Below are positions 38,037 through 50,585 of a stretch of 64,000 bases of DNA, in pieces. Numbering within the stretch: position 1 is the stretch's first letter; each line of letters starts with the position of its first letter. The notes under the pieces were generated by a model that worked only from the letters and a program-made list of their open reading frames with translations, did no database searches and was not told the DNA's origin. Origin of the DNA: Trichoplax sp. H2 (lineage: Eukaryota > Placozoa > Uniplacotomia > Trichoplacea); assembly GCA_003344405.1 (NCBI GenBank), contig NOWV01000200.1, forward strand, positions 62,001 to 126,000, in the 5' to 3' direction. A program made the position numbers and the translations under genes.

Positions 38037-41000
38037 TTATTCGACTCTACCTTCAATAATATACTCGGGATACGCAGAATTATCATTAAAGACAATAAAC
38101 ATACTAGGCTTATTCTTGTGATCTACAGCTGAATGGACGCGTTCCCCTGAACTCCCAGGGATTATTGACAAAGTAGGTTTATTTCGATCTACTGAATCAT
38201 CATAGATCCCTGTTAAAACCCGAACCAGTAGCAATCTATGATTTCCTAAACCACCGCCATAACTCAATGATAATTGAGCTTGTACTGCAAAATATGTTCC
38301 GGTACCATATACTGAGCCTATACAATTCAATAAAAAAAGCATATATAGTTGTATACCATTAATTTCTAAGTAGCTAAGAAGTACTACCGTGTAATATCCA
38401 CTTTACGCCTATTTACCACACTAGTTATGATTATCTTCTTGTGCGTTTATAGCAGTAGTTATCATTTAACTAACCAATTGATTTTCCTGAGTAATCCCTA
38501 TTGAAACCACCTTGACATATCTTATCCACGTATTCTGTTTTAGTACAGTGAAATAAATATCTTTCAGCTTGAGTTTCAGGCTTGTATTTTTGTATTGCTT
38601 TGGTCACATCAGCCTTCATGGCTTGATATTTTTGGTACAAATTCCAATTTTGAACCCTTCTTAATCTACTAACGCAATATTTGGGAGCACTTGCCTTTAT
38701 CATAGCAGCGACTTTATTTATTTCCTGTCTGTCTGTGACATAAACTGTGCTAAAATACCCATCTTCGATTTGATTTTCCGACACATTTTCCCAATTATTG
38801 GGTATAGGAATTGCAATACCTAATTTTACAGTTATGGTAGACAGTTAAAGTATACTTTGTTAAATAATAAGTTTGAAAATGAAAATGCAAAGATTTCAAG
38901 GACTAATATTAGGTCTCGAACTGATGAAAAAAATATTCTGACCATTAACTCCTATCTGTATATCTGTATTCGCTGCTAAACAAAAGATACTAAAACTCGC
39001 TATAATACTTCTTAAGTGCAATTTGTTTCAAGAGTTGTGAAATACCTGCTGCAGAAAATTTTCCTATTGGAAATTCTTCATTATCATCGAGTTTAATGTG
39101 CATATTCTCAAAATCGATCACTTTAGTTTCTGAATCAACGTAAAAATTCTTTTTTGCTTTATTTTTCTCGTAAATCTTAAAATTTCTTTCGATTTCATAG
39201 TTTAAGTTGGAATCGAATTTCCATTTAGTTTGACCAATTTTTGCGTACCACTTGGAAATATCCAATCCAAATTTTTGCTCACTGTTCAATATTTCCCCTA
39301 GGAAATATTGCTTACTTAGTTTATGGATAATAGCCATAGTGTTGACTATATCTTTTTCCAATCCCTGTATGTCTACAATTTTTCTCATTTTTTGACTGCT
39401 TAGAATAGTATTAAACTCCGACCAGCATCGTAATACGAGTCGATACCAACAATTTGTATCAATGACTTGGAAATAATCTTCATTAGAAATCCTGCGATGC
39501 GACCAAGTATCCATGGATTCATTCATTTTTGATTTTAAACGCTTTAATACAGCTTTATCTGAAGCAACATAAAGTATACTCACACCCGATGCTAGAACTG
39601 GCACGCTGTTCGTAATCTTCCATCCAGACGGGAAAGCCTCTTTCTTGATTTTCTGTTGCATCCACGTTGCTATTTCTCGAGCTCGATCATCATACCCAAT
39701 AGCAAAATTAATACGCCTTATACTAATTTCAGATTCACAATGATCGACTATAAATTCCTTAATACTGTCTACTAGGCTATCAATATGGCTAGCATCCATG
39801 TTAATACTTAACAAAGGAATTGTCACGGATTTTTCATCGTTTGCATTCATACAAGCTAATACAGTCTTAACACCAACCAAACAATCGTAAATGCAAACCC
39901 GATAGAGATTACAACCTAATATATGTATGATTTGTAAAGTTTGTGATGTATGCGTTCCATCATTCGCAATTTGTATAGTTTCTGAAAGGGAATCTGAATA
40001 ACTATGCTCAGAGCATAGAGCTGTTACATCCATGACAGCGTCTGCTTTCAAATCATCAGCGTTGCATTGATAGACCTCCACAAATACTTTTCTATTATTA
40101 GCTTCATACTGAGCAGAGAATAGCGATTTACTTTCATTCTCTAATTTTATACTTCTTTGCGAACTTGTAACCTTATGGACTAGCTCTTTTTGATGCAGTA
40201 ATTGGTTTGCTAATGGGATAGCAGATGTTAGCGCTTTCTCGAAGGCATCAAGAGTTTTAACATCGGTTGGATAGATGATAAAACTGATATTTTGTAGATA
40301 TTTTGGTCTGTCAAGAGCAAATTCAACTGATATTCTTATCATTTCCTTCGCAAGCTCATCAATATTGATGCCGGCTTCACCTGTTCCAATAGCAGGTATG
40401 GCAATGGATTGCTTATGTTCATCAGCTCCTTTTACTAGACAGTTTTGGACACGATTGCTAAGCCACTAAAATATTATCATGGAGAAATACACGTATATCG
40501 ATCAGTATTGAATTAAGCGTGCATCGGTGCAGCAACTGAATATATAATTTTAATTTTATCACTATCATAATCTCATACAATAAATTCAATCTCAATTGCA
40601 TACTCCACGTACCAGTAATGATCGGTCAGAGCTCAAGAATGGAATGTGATATACTGCTTTACAACCAAAATAGAACCCACTTGTATAACCAATACTGTCC
40701 ACTGCAAGAGATCTTAGTTGAGAACGACATTCTGTAAGATAGGAACTTCCACCAGCTCTATTTAGAGCTTTAGCAATGTTACCATGGTCATAATCATTGA
40801 GGTCAATGGAATTAACGATAGTATCACACTAGCATAAACGAAAAATTGAAATGCAGTTAATTTTATCATAATACATATCATAACTCAAGTATGGTACGGT
40901 AACCAAAATGCCTATCCTTGCGTTAGAATCTTTTAACATAGATCTATTTGTGGCATTTTGATTTACCTGAGCTCCTTCTTTTTCAATTCTCCCTTTTACC

Positions 41001-44000
41001 AATCTAATAGTAACATTATTGACTTCCACTTTATCTTTTTCATTTTGTAAAATAGAAGAACAAGTTTTGGTGGTAGTTTTTGACGAAAGAGCGGTTCTAG
41101 CGTTTAGCACAGAAGATTGATAGACACCAGATTTTTGTCTATCTTTTTGTAAGTTTAGATTAAATTTACCTTTTCTCTGTGACAGCACACTAAGATTGGA
41201 ATGGAATGAAAAAAGAAACGCTTATTACAGAGACTTGCATAGGAATAATTGCTAATGCTAGTATTTACAGAATATTATGAAATACTCAAATCTACGCTTA
41301 CTACTAAAGATCGACATGAATATGCAGTGGATACCATAAACGCTGCAAACAGTATGCAAGGAATATTATGTAACACTCAACTCTACTTATATAGCTAAAA
41401 ATTGACAAGAACGTATCGTAGATATCATATATCATTTTAATAGTATACATAGAATATTAAGTAATATTTAGCACTAATTATATTACTAAAGGGCGAATGC
41501 GTGTATGATGACTATCGCTTAAGCTAACAATATTATACACGGTATATTATGAGATATTTAGCTCTAATTCTACTGCTAAAGATTCTCATAAATATACAAT
41601 AAATATCCTACACGCTGCAAATTGTGATCCTATCTGATTTTGGACGTCTGCTAAATCGAATTTCCATATCATTACAATTGCACAAATGGTTCTTCATAGC
41701 TTACCGATAATTTTCATTACTAGCGATGGCTATAATGCACGGCTTTGTATCTTTTAATCTATCCAACTCATCCATACTTAGACAACCGGTAAAAAATTTC
41801 CCAAGTCTAGAATACTTACTGAACGGACCTTCTCTTTCCACCACAATTTCAGCTACCATACTTTGAATTTTATCATGTATAGCTGTTTTATAACCTTGAC
41901 GTTGTGTGATAAGAATATTTGCAGTCGTTACATTGATATCAGGATCATCTTCCAGTACTTCTACCATTTCAATTTGACATTTAAATTCCTTTTCCAATCT
42001 CCGAATATCATCTTGAAAATACATCCGTAGATATTCAATGATCAATGGAGGGTTAATATTAAGGCCGAACTTCATCAGCCTATCATTTTCTATTTTATCT
42101 GCAATAGCTTGAATTACTTTATCAACAATAACTAGAGGGCCAGTTGCAGTTATATTGCAAGTTTTAGTCCTATTATCTGATATTTCAGCTTCCAATTGAA
42201 CCTTGCAGCACAAGGGAATACTTTCTTGAAGTTGAGTAAGAAATTGATTTTGATCCCCTGATATAGGTACATTAGTAATGTTGAATTTTTTAGACTTTAC
42301 GCAGAAGATTTCTTTCAAAATTTTCGTCGCCTTTTCATGGACTTCAGAATCCAATGCAACTATGGAAATAGAAGTGCTATCCTTCATCTTGAAGACACCA
42401 GCGCTAATATTATCGTCTTGGAATTTCTTATTAATAAGTTCTCTCATTTCAGACTGTTGCGCGAGATAATTGCCTATTCGAGTGGGTAAATTGTCTATTC
42501 CATCGATTACACGAAAGAATGCAAACAATTTTTCCGTAAGATAAATATGTGTTCCACCGATCATATAGGCTATTAATTTGCTTCCATTATTGCCATTTGC
42601 AAATTCAAATGAAGCTTTATAACCTTCATCCCTGATCTTCTGTTCTAGATTAACTTGTTGCAGAAGAAAGCAAACTTTCTCGGGTACATCATATTCTTCC
42701 CGAACCATATCTATATCAGATACCGGAGAAATTGTAGTGTTAGTAAATTTAATCGTAAGAAGATTTCAATTCTATCCTGAACAGATGTTACTTCTTTAGA
42801 CCTATTAATAGCAGAATTGCAATCAAATTCGATGCATGCAATAACTCAGCTCTATTCTACCTTCAATTATCGGATACTTACTATCTGCCGTATCTTCATG
42901 ATCTACCCCATCATCTGCTAAATTTCCATGATCTGTTTCGCTATCTACCGTATCTTCATGATGTACCCCATCTTCTGCTAAATTTTCATGATCTGTTTCG
43001 CTATCTGCTGTATCTTTATGATCTATCCTACCATCTGCTAAATTTCCGTGGTCTGTTATGCTATTAGTCATATCTTTATGATCTGCAACACTATCGGCTA
43101 AATTTTCATGATCCGTTTTGCTATCAACAATATCTTGATGATCCATTTCGCTGTTGGTTATCTCTTCGTGTTCTATTTTACTAGGTGCAATAGCTTCTCT
43201 TACACCTTCTACACCTTCGTGAGATTTATGAGTGTTTTGACTTTCCATTAATTCATGCTTTAATTGCTCAATTCCATTCTGATTATCAATTTCAGGTTGG
43301 TCGACAGTATTTGTTTCCTCGGTCACAGATAGATTTTTGGGCAAAATTGTCGATGGCAGCAGATGGTTAAGTTCGCTTTTCAAGAGATTTTGAAGTCGGG
43401 AAGCCTCTTGCTTAAGAAATTTAGACTTAACATTCTTAGTAAATTTCACAGTAATGGGTTCTTCAATTAAAACCTCGAACTCATCCAAACATAGTACAGC
43501 AGTAAGAGCACCGGCTTGTCCGTTATATAATACATGTCTAAAAAAAGAATATTAATGTTAGTAACTTTAATTTTAATGCTACTGATCATAAGGCGTAACA
43601 CTACTGAAGTTTAAACTACAACATAATATACGGTTTAAATTGTCAGAAATTGTAGAATAATATAATTTGTAATCTTCATAATATAATAATAATAAGATGA
43701 ATAGCTCAATTGTCAGAATGAAAGACAAGCAGTAAAATAATCATTATAGGCGAGAAGTCTTATTACGCTTTATCAGATTTTATCATTTTCAAGCACGATA
43801 CTATTCCAGCTTGACTCGCCAAATGAAAGAGCTCCATCTATAATTATAATAAAGATGAAATTGGATCAAATGATGTTATCGATAAAAATACCATGATATA
43901 TAGTGACGTTATCAAACTCCAAGCGTAAAACTTAAATTATACTAGTAGATTTCTTGTATAGATAGAATGGTAATTATGGCTGTAGAATAATAATAGAAAA

Positions 44001-46330
44001 TCATTGCTTTGGTTAACAAATTTTCAGAGGTTTTACCAAGTTGTTGTTTTTAAAATATTCATTAATCGATTAATTCATCTATTAAAAGAATGATAGTAAT
44101 CTCTATATAAGATATTATTTATTAACAAAAATTGATTGAATAGTACTGAATTGAGCTAAAATGGCTAATAGTCAGATAGATTATACACGTTGATCAAAAA
44201 AATTGTCAGCAGGGTATAAGGTAGCCTTATACCAATAACATCAATAAAAAGCTATTGGAAGAGCAATTCTACTCAATATCAAGTTACAAAGGAGATTTCC
44301 GGATCAATAACGGATAACGACGCTTATATTATCTCCTTGTGTTACAGCTTCGGTTGTGATGAATAAACTTTTTTGCTCATAGATAACATAAATCCGAGCA
44401 TTTATTTACGAAGTACTTTATTCACCTCATGCATTGATTCAGGAACATTAGATATTGTGACAGCAGCCGAAGTATTTGCCAATCGTGATGAATTCATATT
44501 TTCGGTAACTTTAAGCTTTCTAAAGTTACAAAATATTTATAATTTAGCTTATGATTAATAGTCATAGCTGAAATGATTACTGATCTGGAAATTTGCATTA
44601 TTATGAAATCAAACCATACCCAAAATAGCATAACAATAAAAGCAGCTCGTATTTTTCAACTAGAACTGACTAAATTCAACTTACTTATCTTCAATTTCTT
44701 TAATGTAAAAACAGCCTATTTCACTACTATTCAATTTATTCATATAACCATCGACCTTTGCATTTAATTGTCGACGTTTATAATATCCCATTTCAGCAGG
44801 CCAAAATACTCTTAATCTCATTCTGCCAATTCTTAAACCTCTTAACCTACTCATCAATATTTCAGCCTCTGTTTTTGAGTAAGCAATCAATTCCCTAAAT
44901 CAATGTTACGAATAATAAATGAATGGAATATCAATGATCCACACAGGCATATATAATTTATTTGGATTTTACGTTTTCAATTATCGATTCATTTAAATTT
45001 AATAGGAAATTTAAAGGAATTAAAATAAAATTTAAATGTTACGTAGCGCTAACAATGTTCTAAAATCTATAGATGCAATAAATACAGCAGTTCATTTTTA
45101 TAAAACACGACTAATGCCTTACTATTTGATCAAATATCGCAATATATTTTCATTATAAGAAAGGTGATATTTATTTAGCCAATATTTTTATATTTGTGAC
45201 TGAGTTTAAACGTATACAAGATAGTAAAGTTCAATATTGTGGCATAACATTTAGAAATTTCTTATTATTTTACTTACGAAATTAGCCAAGACAGCTTCTT
45301 ATCACACGTACATTTAATCATGCAAATTTCTGTATCAGGGCTAATTTCATTAACCGTCCGAACGAATTGCTGCAAGTGTAAATTAAAATTTGTTAGCAAA
45401 TCAGCCATTGTTTATATCGCTCCTATGAAGGTGCTGATATGTATCGTTCAAAAAATTTGTAGTTAGTAAGGTACAAATAATTCTCTGAAGATTGAGAGCT
45501 TTCTAATTATATAACAACATTATCCAATAGGGTCATCAGAAATTACTATTGTCAAGTAGTGATAATCAGTTTATAATAGCTATCAGTATTACATGAGTAC
45601 GTTATTCCGGTAAACACCTTCCGTCATATAAGAGTATGAGCTATTCAGAGCTTTGCCAATGCGAAAGCCACTCAAGTAATTAACACTAACTGTAGATATT
45701 CGTAGAAATAAACTGTAACTGATGAGTCTAAACATACGAATTTTATGGAATTATGGGAAAATACACTTGTCTACATACACCAACTCTTCTCTAGTATATG
45801 TCTTGTCTGCTATTTGGCAAAATGACCGGCCTAAATCAGCAGTGCTATTTTAGTGCTACTTTGATAATAAAATTAATAACTGAAAATACGGAAATTGTTT
45901 CTAATTGCTAAAATGAAGGCTTCTAATACCTAATTGGAGGGATCAAGAAAGCTATATTCAATTTTATCCTAACAGTCAAATTCTATATCTACCAATCTAC
46001 TAGATCATTTCAAGTAATGAAATGAGTAAAATAGTGTAAAATTATTTGTTACAGTTTAGCACTTCTCATTATTTTCGCTAAATAAGATAAGACATCAGTA
46101 TTAAGGGAAATTCAGATTATGCTTAACCATAAATAACAGTTTTCCATTGAAAGATATTAAAGTCTGGAAGAAGTCTATGTAAGTAACATTTTAAAGTACA
46201 AGAAGAAGAATAATAACTTATGATTAATTTGCTAATCAATAATATTTGATTACAAACTGGATTTCCTTCCTATATTACCCGTATAGCTCGTTTATGTATT
46301 CCGCAGGCATAAATAACATTCCATTCTGAT
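38037..46330 (-). CDS. Gene D: complete type I RRM-KH-macro-WWE-PARP protein
   Basis: Exons: 46279-46330, 45278-45369, 44685-44894, 44426-44519, 43767-43837, 42882-43537, 41705-42710, 40967-41189, 40613-40828, 39046-40465, 38475-38819, 38037-38317. All phases fit; about 1,557 residues follow a missing first exon. RRM1 (NVIYACGIHKRAI) about 1-120; RRM2 (AAVTISNVPESMHE, MELFHLASQAGIV) about 120-215. An acidic linker has ten-residue DH repeats; KH-like modules about 395-730. Macro domain 1 about 790-960 retains GTGEAGI but not the GGG loop; macro-like domain 2 (VEVYQCNADDLKADAVMDVT), KH-like module (DIQGLEKDIV), WWE (KWKFDSNLNYEIERNF) about 1275-1345, PARP 1350-1557. It has His in LFHCT, Tyr in GTGTYFA and YPEYII; the HG glycine is Cys (codon 38545-38547). 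By family knowledge this would be a mono-ADP-ribosyltransferase with RNA and ADP-ribose binding; activity is uncertain because of that change. ATG 45408 is an alternative start. Confidence 0.82.
41268..41640. repeat. Four-copy tandem repeat in gene D intron
   Basis: Units of about 95 bases begin near 41268, 41362, 41458 and 41546. Each starts TATTATG(A/T)-A-A(C/T)(A/T)(C/T)(T/A)- and continues through a CTACT(A/T)-AAAGAT-like stretch to ATACACGCTGCAAA-type sequence. The array fills the intron between exons 41705-42710 and 40967-41189 and has no coding potential. Confidence 0.6.
42885..43172 (-). repeat. Coding minisatellite in gene D linker (10-residue DH repeats)
   Basis: A 30-base unit repeated about ten times in frame, encoding DHENLADSVA, DHKDMTNSIT, DHGNLADGRI, DHKDTADSET, DHENLAEDGV, HHEDTVDSET, DHGNLADDGV and relatives. 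Neighbouring units alternate (N-L-A-D and D-T-A/V-D types), implying a 60-base higher-order period. The product is acidic, His-rich and probably disordered, between RRM2 and the KH modules. Confidence 0.9.
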
Positions 46331-49300
46331 CTAAATTATAATTAATAAAAATTCAGTTTAAATGTCTTCGACGTCAGATATCATTTGCAATTATTTTTTC
46401 CATATTATCTTTAATTTAAAATTCAAATCTTTGAAGCACGCCAGTACTTAGATACTTGATCCGAAATTGTTAAGTTTAGCCAATTAACAAATTTTAATTT
46501 ATTTCTGCTATTCCAAATATTTATTGGTAACTTAAAACGTTTACTTCAAACTTTTTTTCAATTTATATTGTAGCATTAATAATGTAAAAGATGGAGAAAT
46601 TTTCTATGTCCTTCGTGAATTTATGTCTAAAGAATAATTGTTTCCAGTCACTGAATGGCATAAGCCATGGATGACTAGATACTTTACTTAGGATCTAGTG
46701 GCTCGTACATAAGGATACAATTACATTGCTAAAAATCCTCTGGAATGGGCAGACTTTTAGCTCAACTTTATTATTGCTTGTTGTGTGGAAGGTAAATTAA
46801 GATACAGTAATCATTGTATTATATACAAGACAGCACAATTCGATATGCATAGCAGGCAAAACGACCATGACAACTGTAGTAGTTGAAAATAATAATATTA
46901 CTGTTGTGATGGAGGGTTCGAAGAGTCAGATAATGTGGTTTTAGTTGCCATGCAGAGAATTGCACAAGGAGCTTAAGAAAAGAGGATACTTTATTGTAGA
47001 TAGGAGTTAGGTACAGTGTGATAATTGTGGTAGGTCATTGTGGTAGTTGTCGTGAGTAAAGTGTGAATACTAACTGTGACTAATAATACAACTTGACAAA
47101 TCTAAGGTAGAAAACGGCAGTATTTATAGCTATGGCATTAGAACATATACAGAGAATATGATTATGGATTAGATACAACATATACCATAACAGGTTATAG
47201 AATAGCAGATGATTGTAGAAAATAGCGAGGACTGTAATAACTAAATGTAGTAAGTCATATTTGAATGTAGAGCGAACAGACTGTAGATATATGTCTAAAT
47301 ATAAGAATATAGTAACAGTATATTCTAAATGCACTACAACTTTAAATAAAAGTTTGCTAGTATAGCATTTTAGTTCTACTTCAAAACTTTTGATAAAATG
47401 AAAGCTGCATTTTAAAAATTGGATATTTTACTCAAATAATTCTATAGCCATTATCATTTCTTACTTACAATCAGCCATAACAATTTTATTGCCAGCTTAC
47501 CTTGCTGAAGCCATGCTTTGAAGTGAGAACTCAGAACTGCACTTACAAATTTTTGAACCCCCTTTATTCAAGCTTGAACATAATAAATTAAATCATGTAA
47601 AATATATTCCCGTTTACTCAATCCAGACTTTAGCATTCACGAAACTTCAATGCCTATTTTAAGTAAACCGTACAGCAATATTCAGGTATAATAATATCTG
47701 AAAAATAGCATAAACCCTAAAATTCTAGGAAATTGTATCCCAAATTAGACTAGTCATTACCTTAGAATTACTATCTTTACGTAAAATTTTACATCAAAAG
47801 TACAAAGTAAAGTATAAAATACAGAAAATAGATATGTATAGAAGACTTGAAATTGAATTACTAAAGTTCTAAATGGAAATACGAATGACGTTATGCTCAG
47901 TTGCTGCAACGATGAGTTTTCAGCCAAAAATTTGACCTAGTCATTAAATTAGAATAGTAATCCTTGCGAAAAGGTTCACTTCAAAATAGCCGTCTAAATA
48001 ATTTCATTTCTCTAGAGATGGTAAAATAGAATTAATAAGCTACTCCTTCACTCTCAGTCATCTAATTCACCAACAATAATATTTTATTAATTATAATAAC
48101 AATAAAATTATCAATTGTAGTATTCTATACTCTCATTATAATTTACGAAAGTAATCATCAAACAGTTAAGAAGGAATTTTGAGTCAATAGCCGCTTATTA
48201 TTATATTTGTTTTATCCCCTTTGAGTAACTTTTGCCTCACTTTGAACTGCTTTATGATTGAAAGCAGAGATTGAAGAATATGCTGCTGATGTCATATATG
48301 AATAATTTTCCTATTATTAAACTTTATCCTTACGACATATTATTTCGCAAATGAGTAATAAACGAGTATATTTTACAATATTTTTTCAGCAGTCAAGGAG
48401 CAAGCTTAATTGCTACTATTCCTACCTAAATATTGCATCTCATCCTCGCTTATGGATACAAGTAATCGTTGAATTTAAATGTATTAATTTGATCGTTCCG
48501 ATAATTGAATATACAAAACAGTGTAAAGCAACTACTAAATAACGAACTTTGCTGTCGTAACTAAAGCACAGTAAAATCATGCGGGGTAATGCTGAACTAT
48601 TTACTTTTAAACTAGATTCGATCGCGTCGATCAGCTATTTTACTGAGACAGCATAATACTATTAAATATCAAATCTTAACTAAGTTATTTTAATATCATG
48701 ATCGGACAAAGCAAACTATTTTAATTATCGACTGTTATTCACTGTCTACAGCAGCTATCAAGAGGAATAAAATTACCTCTAATCTATTGGAGCAATATTG
48801 CAACATGTTAAGCACTTGAATTGTCATAAAAATAAGAAAGTCGACTGCAATATTTAGAAAAATATTTGAACGATCAGTTAGCTGATCAAGCTGCAACCGA
48901 ACATTAGTGGAACATTATTATAGATGTCAGACAGGTCAAGCGAACAGAACTTTTACATATTGACCTAGTTAATCCAGAAAAACTCTACCTACAATAAAAC
49001 AATGTAATATTATACAGCCTGTAATAAGGATATATCAATGCATGGACATATATTATCGGTAACATTAACCCATTAGCGCCTGAATAGTATTGATGGAATA
49101 ATAACTCAAAAAGTGTATCTGTTTTTGAGGTTTTTATGTTAATATGATAGCCAATAAATTTGCTCTAGGAAATAGGGTGGCCACTATCGTTTTTGATGAC
49201 GTTGTCGTATATCAGAAAGAGGTTCAAGCATTAGGAAATGATTGATCTAGCTCTCAGACCTTTCTGTTTTTTATAATTCAAAGCCATTACTATAAATTAA

Positions 49301-50585
49301 TTTCTATCAGAACCAATATATGTGAAGAATCTTTATTTTGTTTTCAAATGTAGAAAAAGGGGGAAATTATGGCTTAAAACTAACCTAAAAATACGATTCT
49401 TCATACCAACATATAGCTACAATTGTCCGTGTAAGAGCAATCAAAGCACGTAGCAATAATTACCATATACTTTGCCATTTAAATGTTTGAAAACTAGTAA
49501 ACACACCGTATGTAATCAATAACTAAGGTATCTCATAGCAGAAATTAAGATAAGCACTTTACCAATCTTATGTCATACTAGTATCACAAGAATCCTCTTG
49601 TTCAGTAAAATTAGTCAAAACTGAAAGTATAGCAATAGTTCATAACATCTGCTTTAAAACGTATTTGAAACTCAAACGTTTCATGCATCAAACAACGTAT
49701 TCTTGTCTTAGAAACTTAAGATGAATAAAATATGACTTAAATTTGATTTTATCCTATAAAAGAAAATATATAGACAAGAAACAACATCAGTCGTAAAGCA
49801 GTTTTTCTAAATTTCTTTAACATAATACTTAACCTCTTGACAGTAAGCTGTATGCTGGCTGCTGTTATAACTCGCAGAAGTAGCAATTTTATTTGGTTAT
49901 TCTCTCTTGCACGTCCTTACATAAACCGATTAATTTATGCAAATCTTCTCTTTTACAGATTAAAATATTGATATTTCAGTGTAACTTTACAAATTTGTTC
50001 ATTTTATCAAGAATTATGCATATTGTTCATATCTTAAGCCTTACAACTTTCTAGTTTATGATTTATTACAGAATTTCCTTCACAAAGGTATGCCAAACTG
50101 TACTTATATATGATGGAGACGAATAAAAGTACATAAATTAGCATTTCGCATTGGTGCAATTAGAAGTTTTAATAAATTCCTTTATTATCATAAATGCTTT
50201 CTAAGCTTTACAAAAACAACATATCTAACATTAATAGAAAGCTTTATTTAACAGATTGATGGCATTTACTATAAATTTATCCTCCTCAAAACTATCGTAA
50301 GGAGAAAGTCTGTACAACATCCTTCTATTCTAAACTTTAAATCAGGAATGAGTTTGCTTTACAAGAATAACTTTCTGACATTATTCATAAATTAAGTTGA
50401 TTCGGAACAAAATGAATAAGTCTATCTACTACTGTTTCAGTAAATTATGCTTACAGTACAATAAAGCATAAAGGATTATGGAGTACCATATGACATTCAA
50501 CAAATCATGATACTCCCTTCTATAATACAGATCTAGTAGGCTAAATAAAAATATTTTATTCAGAATTTATCATTGTATCGACGAT
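46331..50585. other. Intergenic between gene D 5' end and gene E 3' end
   Basis: Should contain the unlocated first exon and promoter of gene D. No other family exon seen. From about 46860 to 47090 the plus strand is rich in G and T and poor in C, with recurring TGTGGTAG/TGTAGTAG-like words. The frames at 47080-47334 and 48351-48542 are unsupported. Confidence 0.4.

Noticed and set aside
47080-47334. 84-codon hydrophobic minus-strand frame as a membrane-protein gene
   Set aside because: Low-complexity AT-rich sequence, no splice context, no similarity to neighbours.
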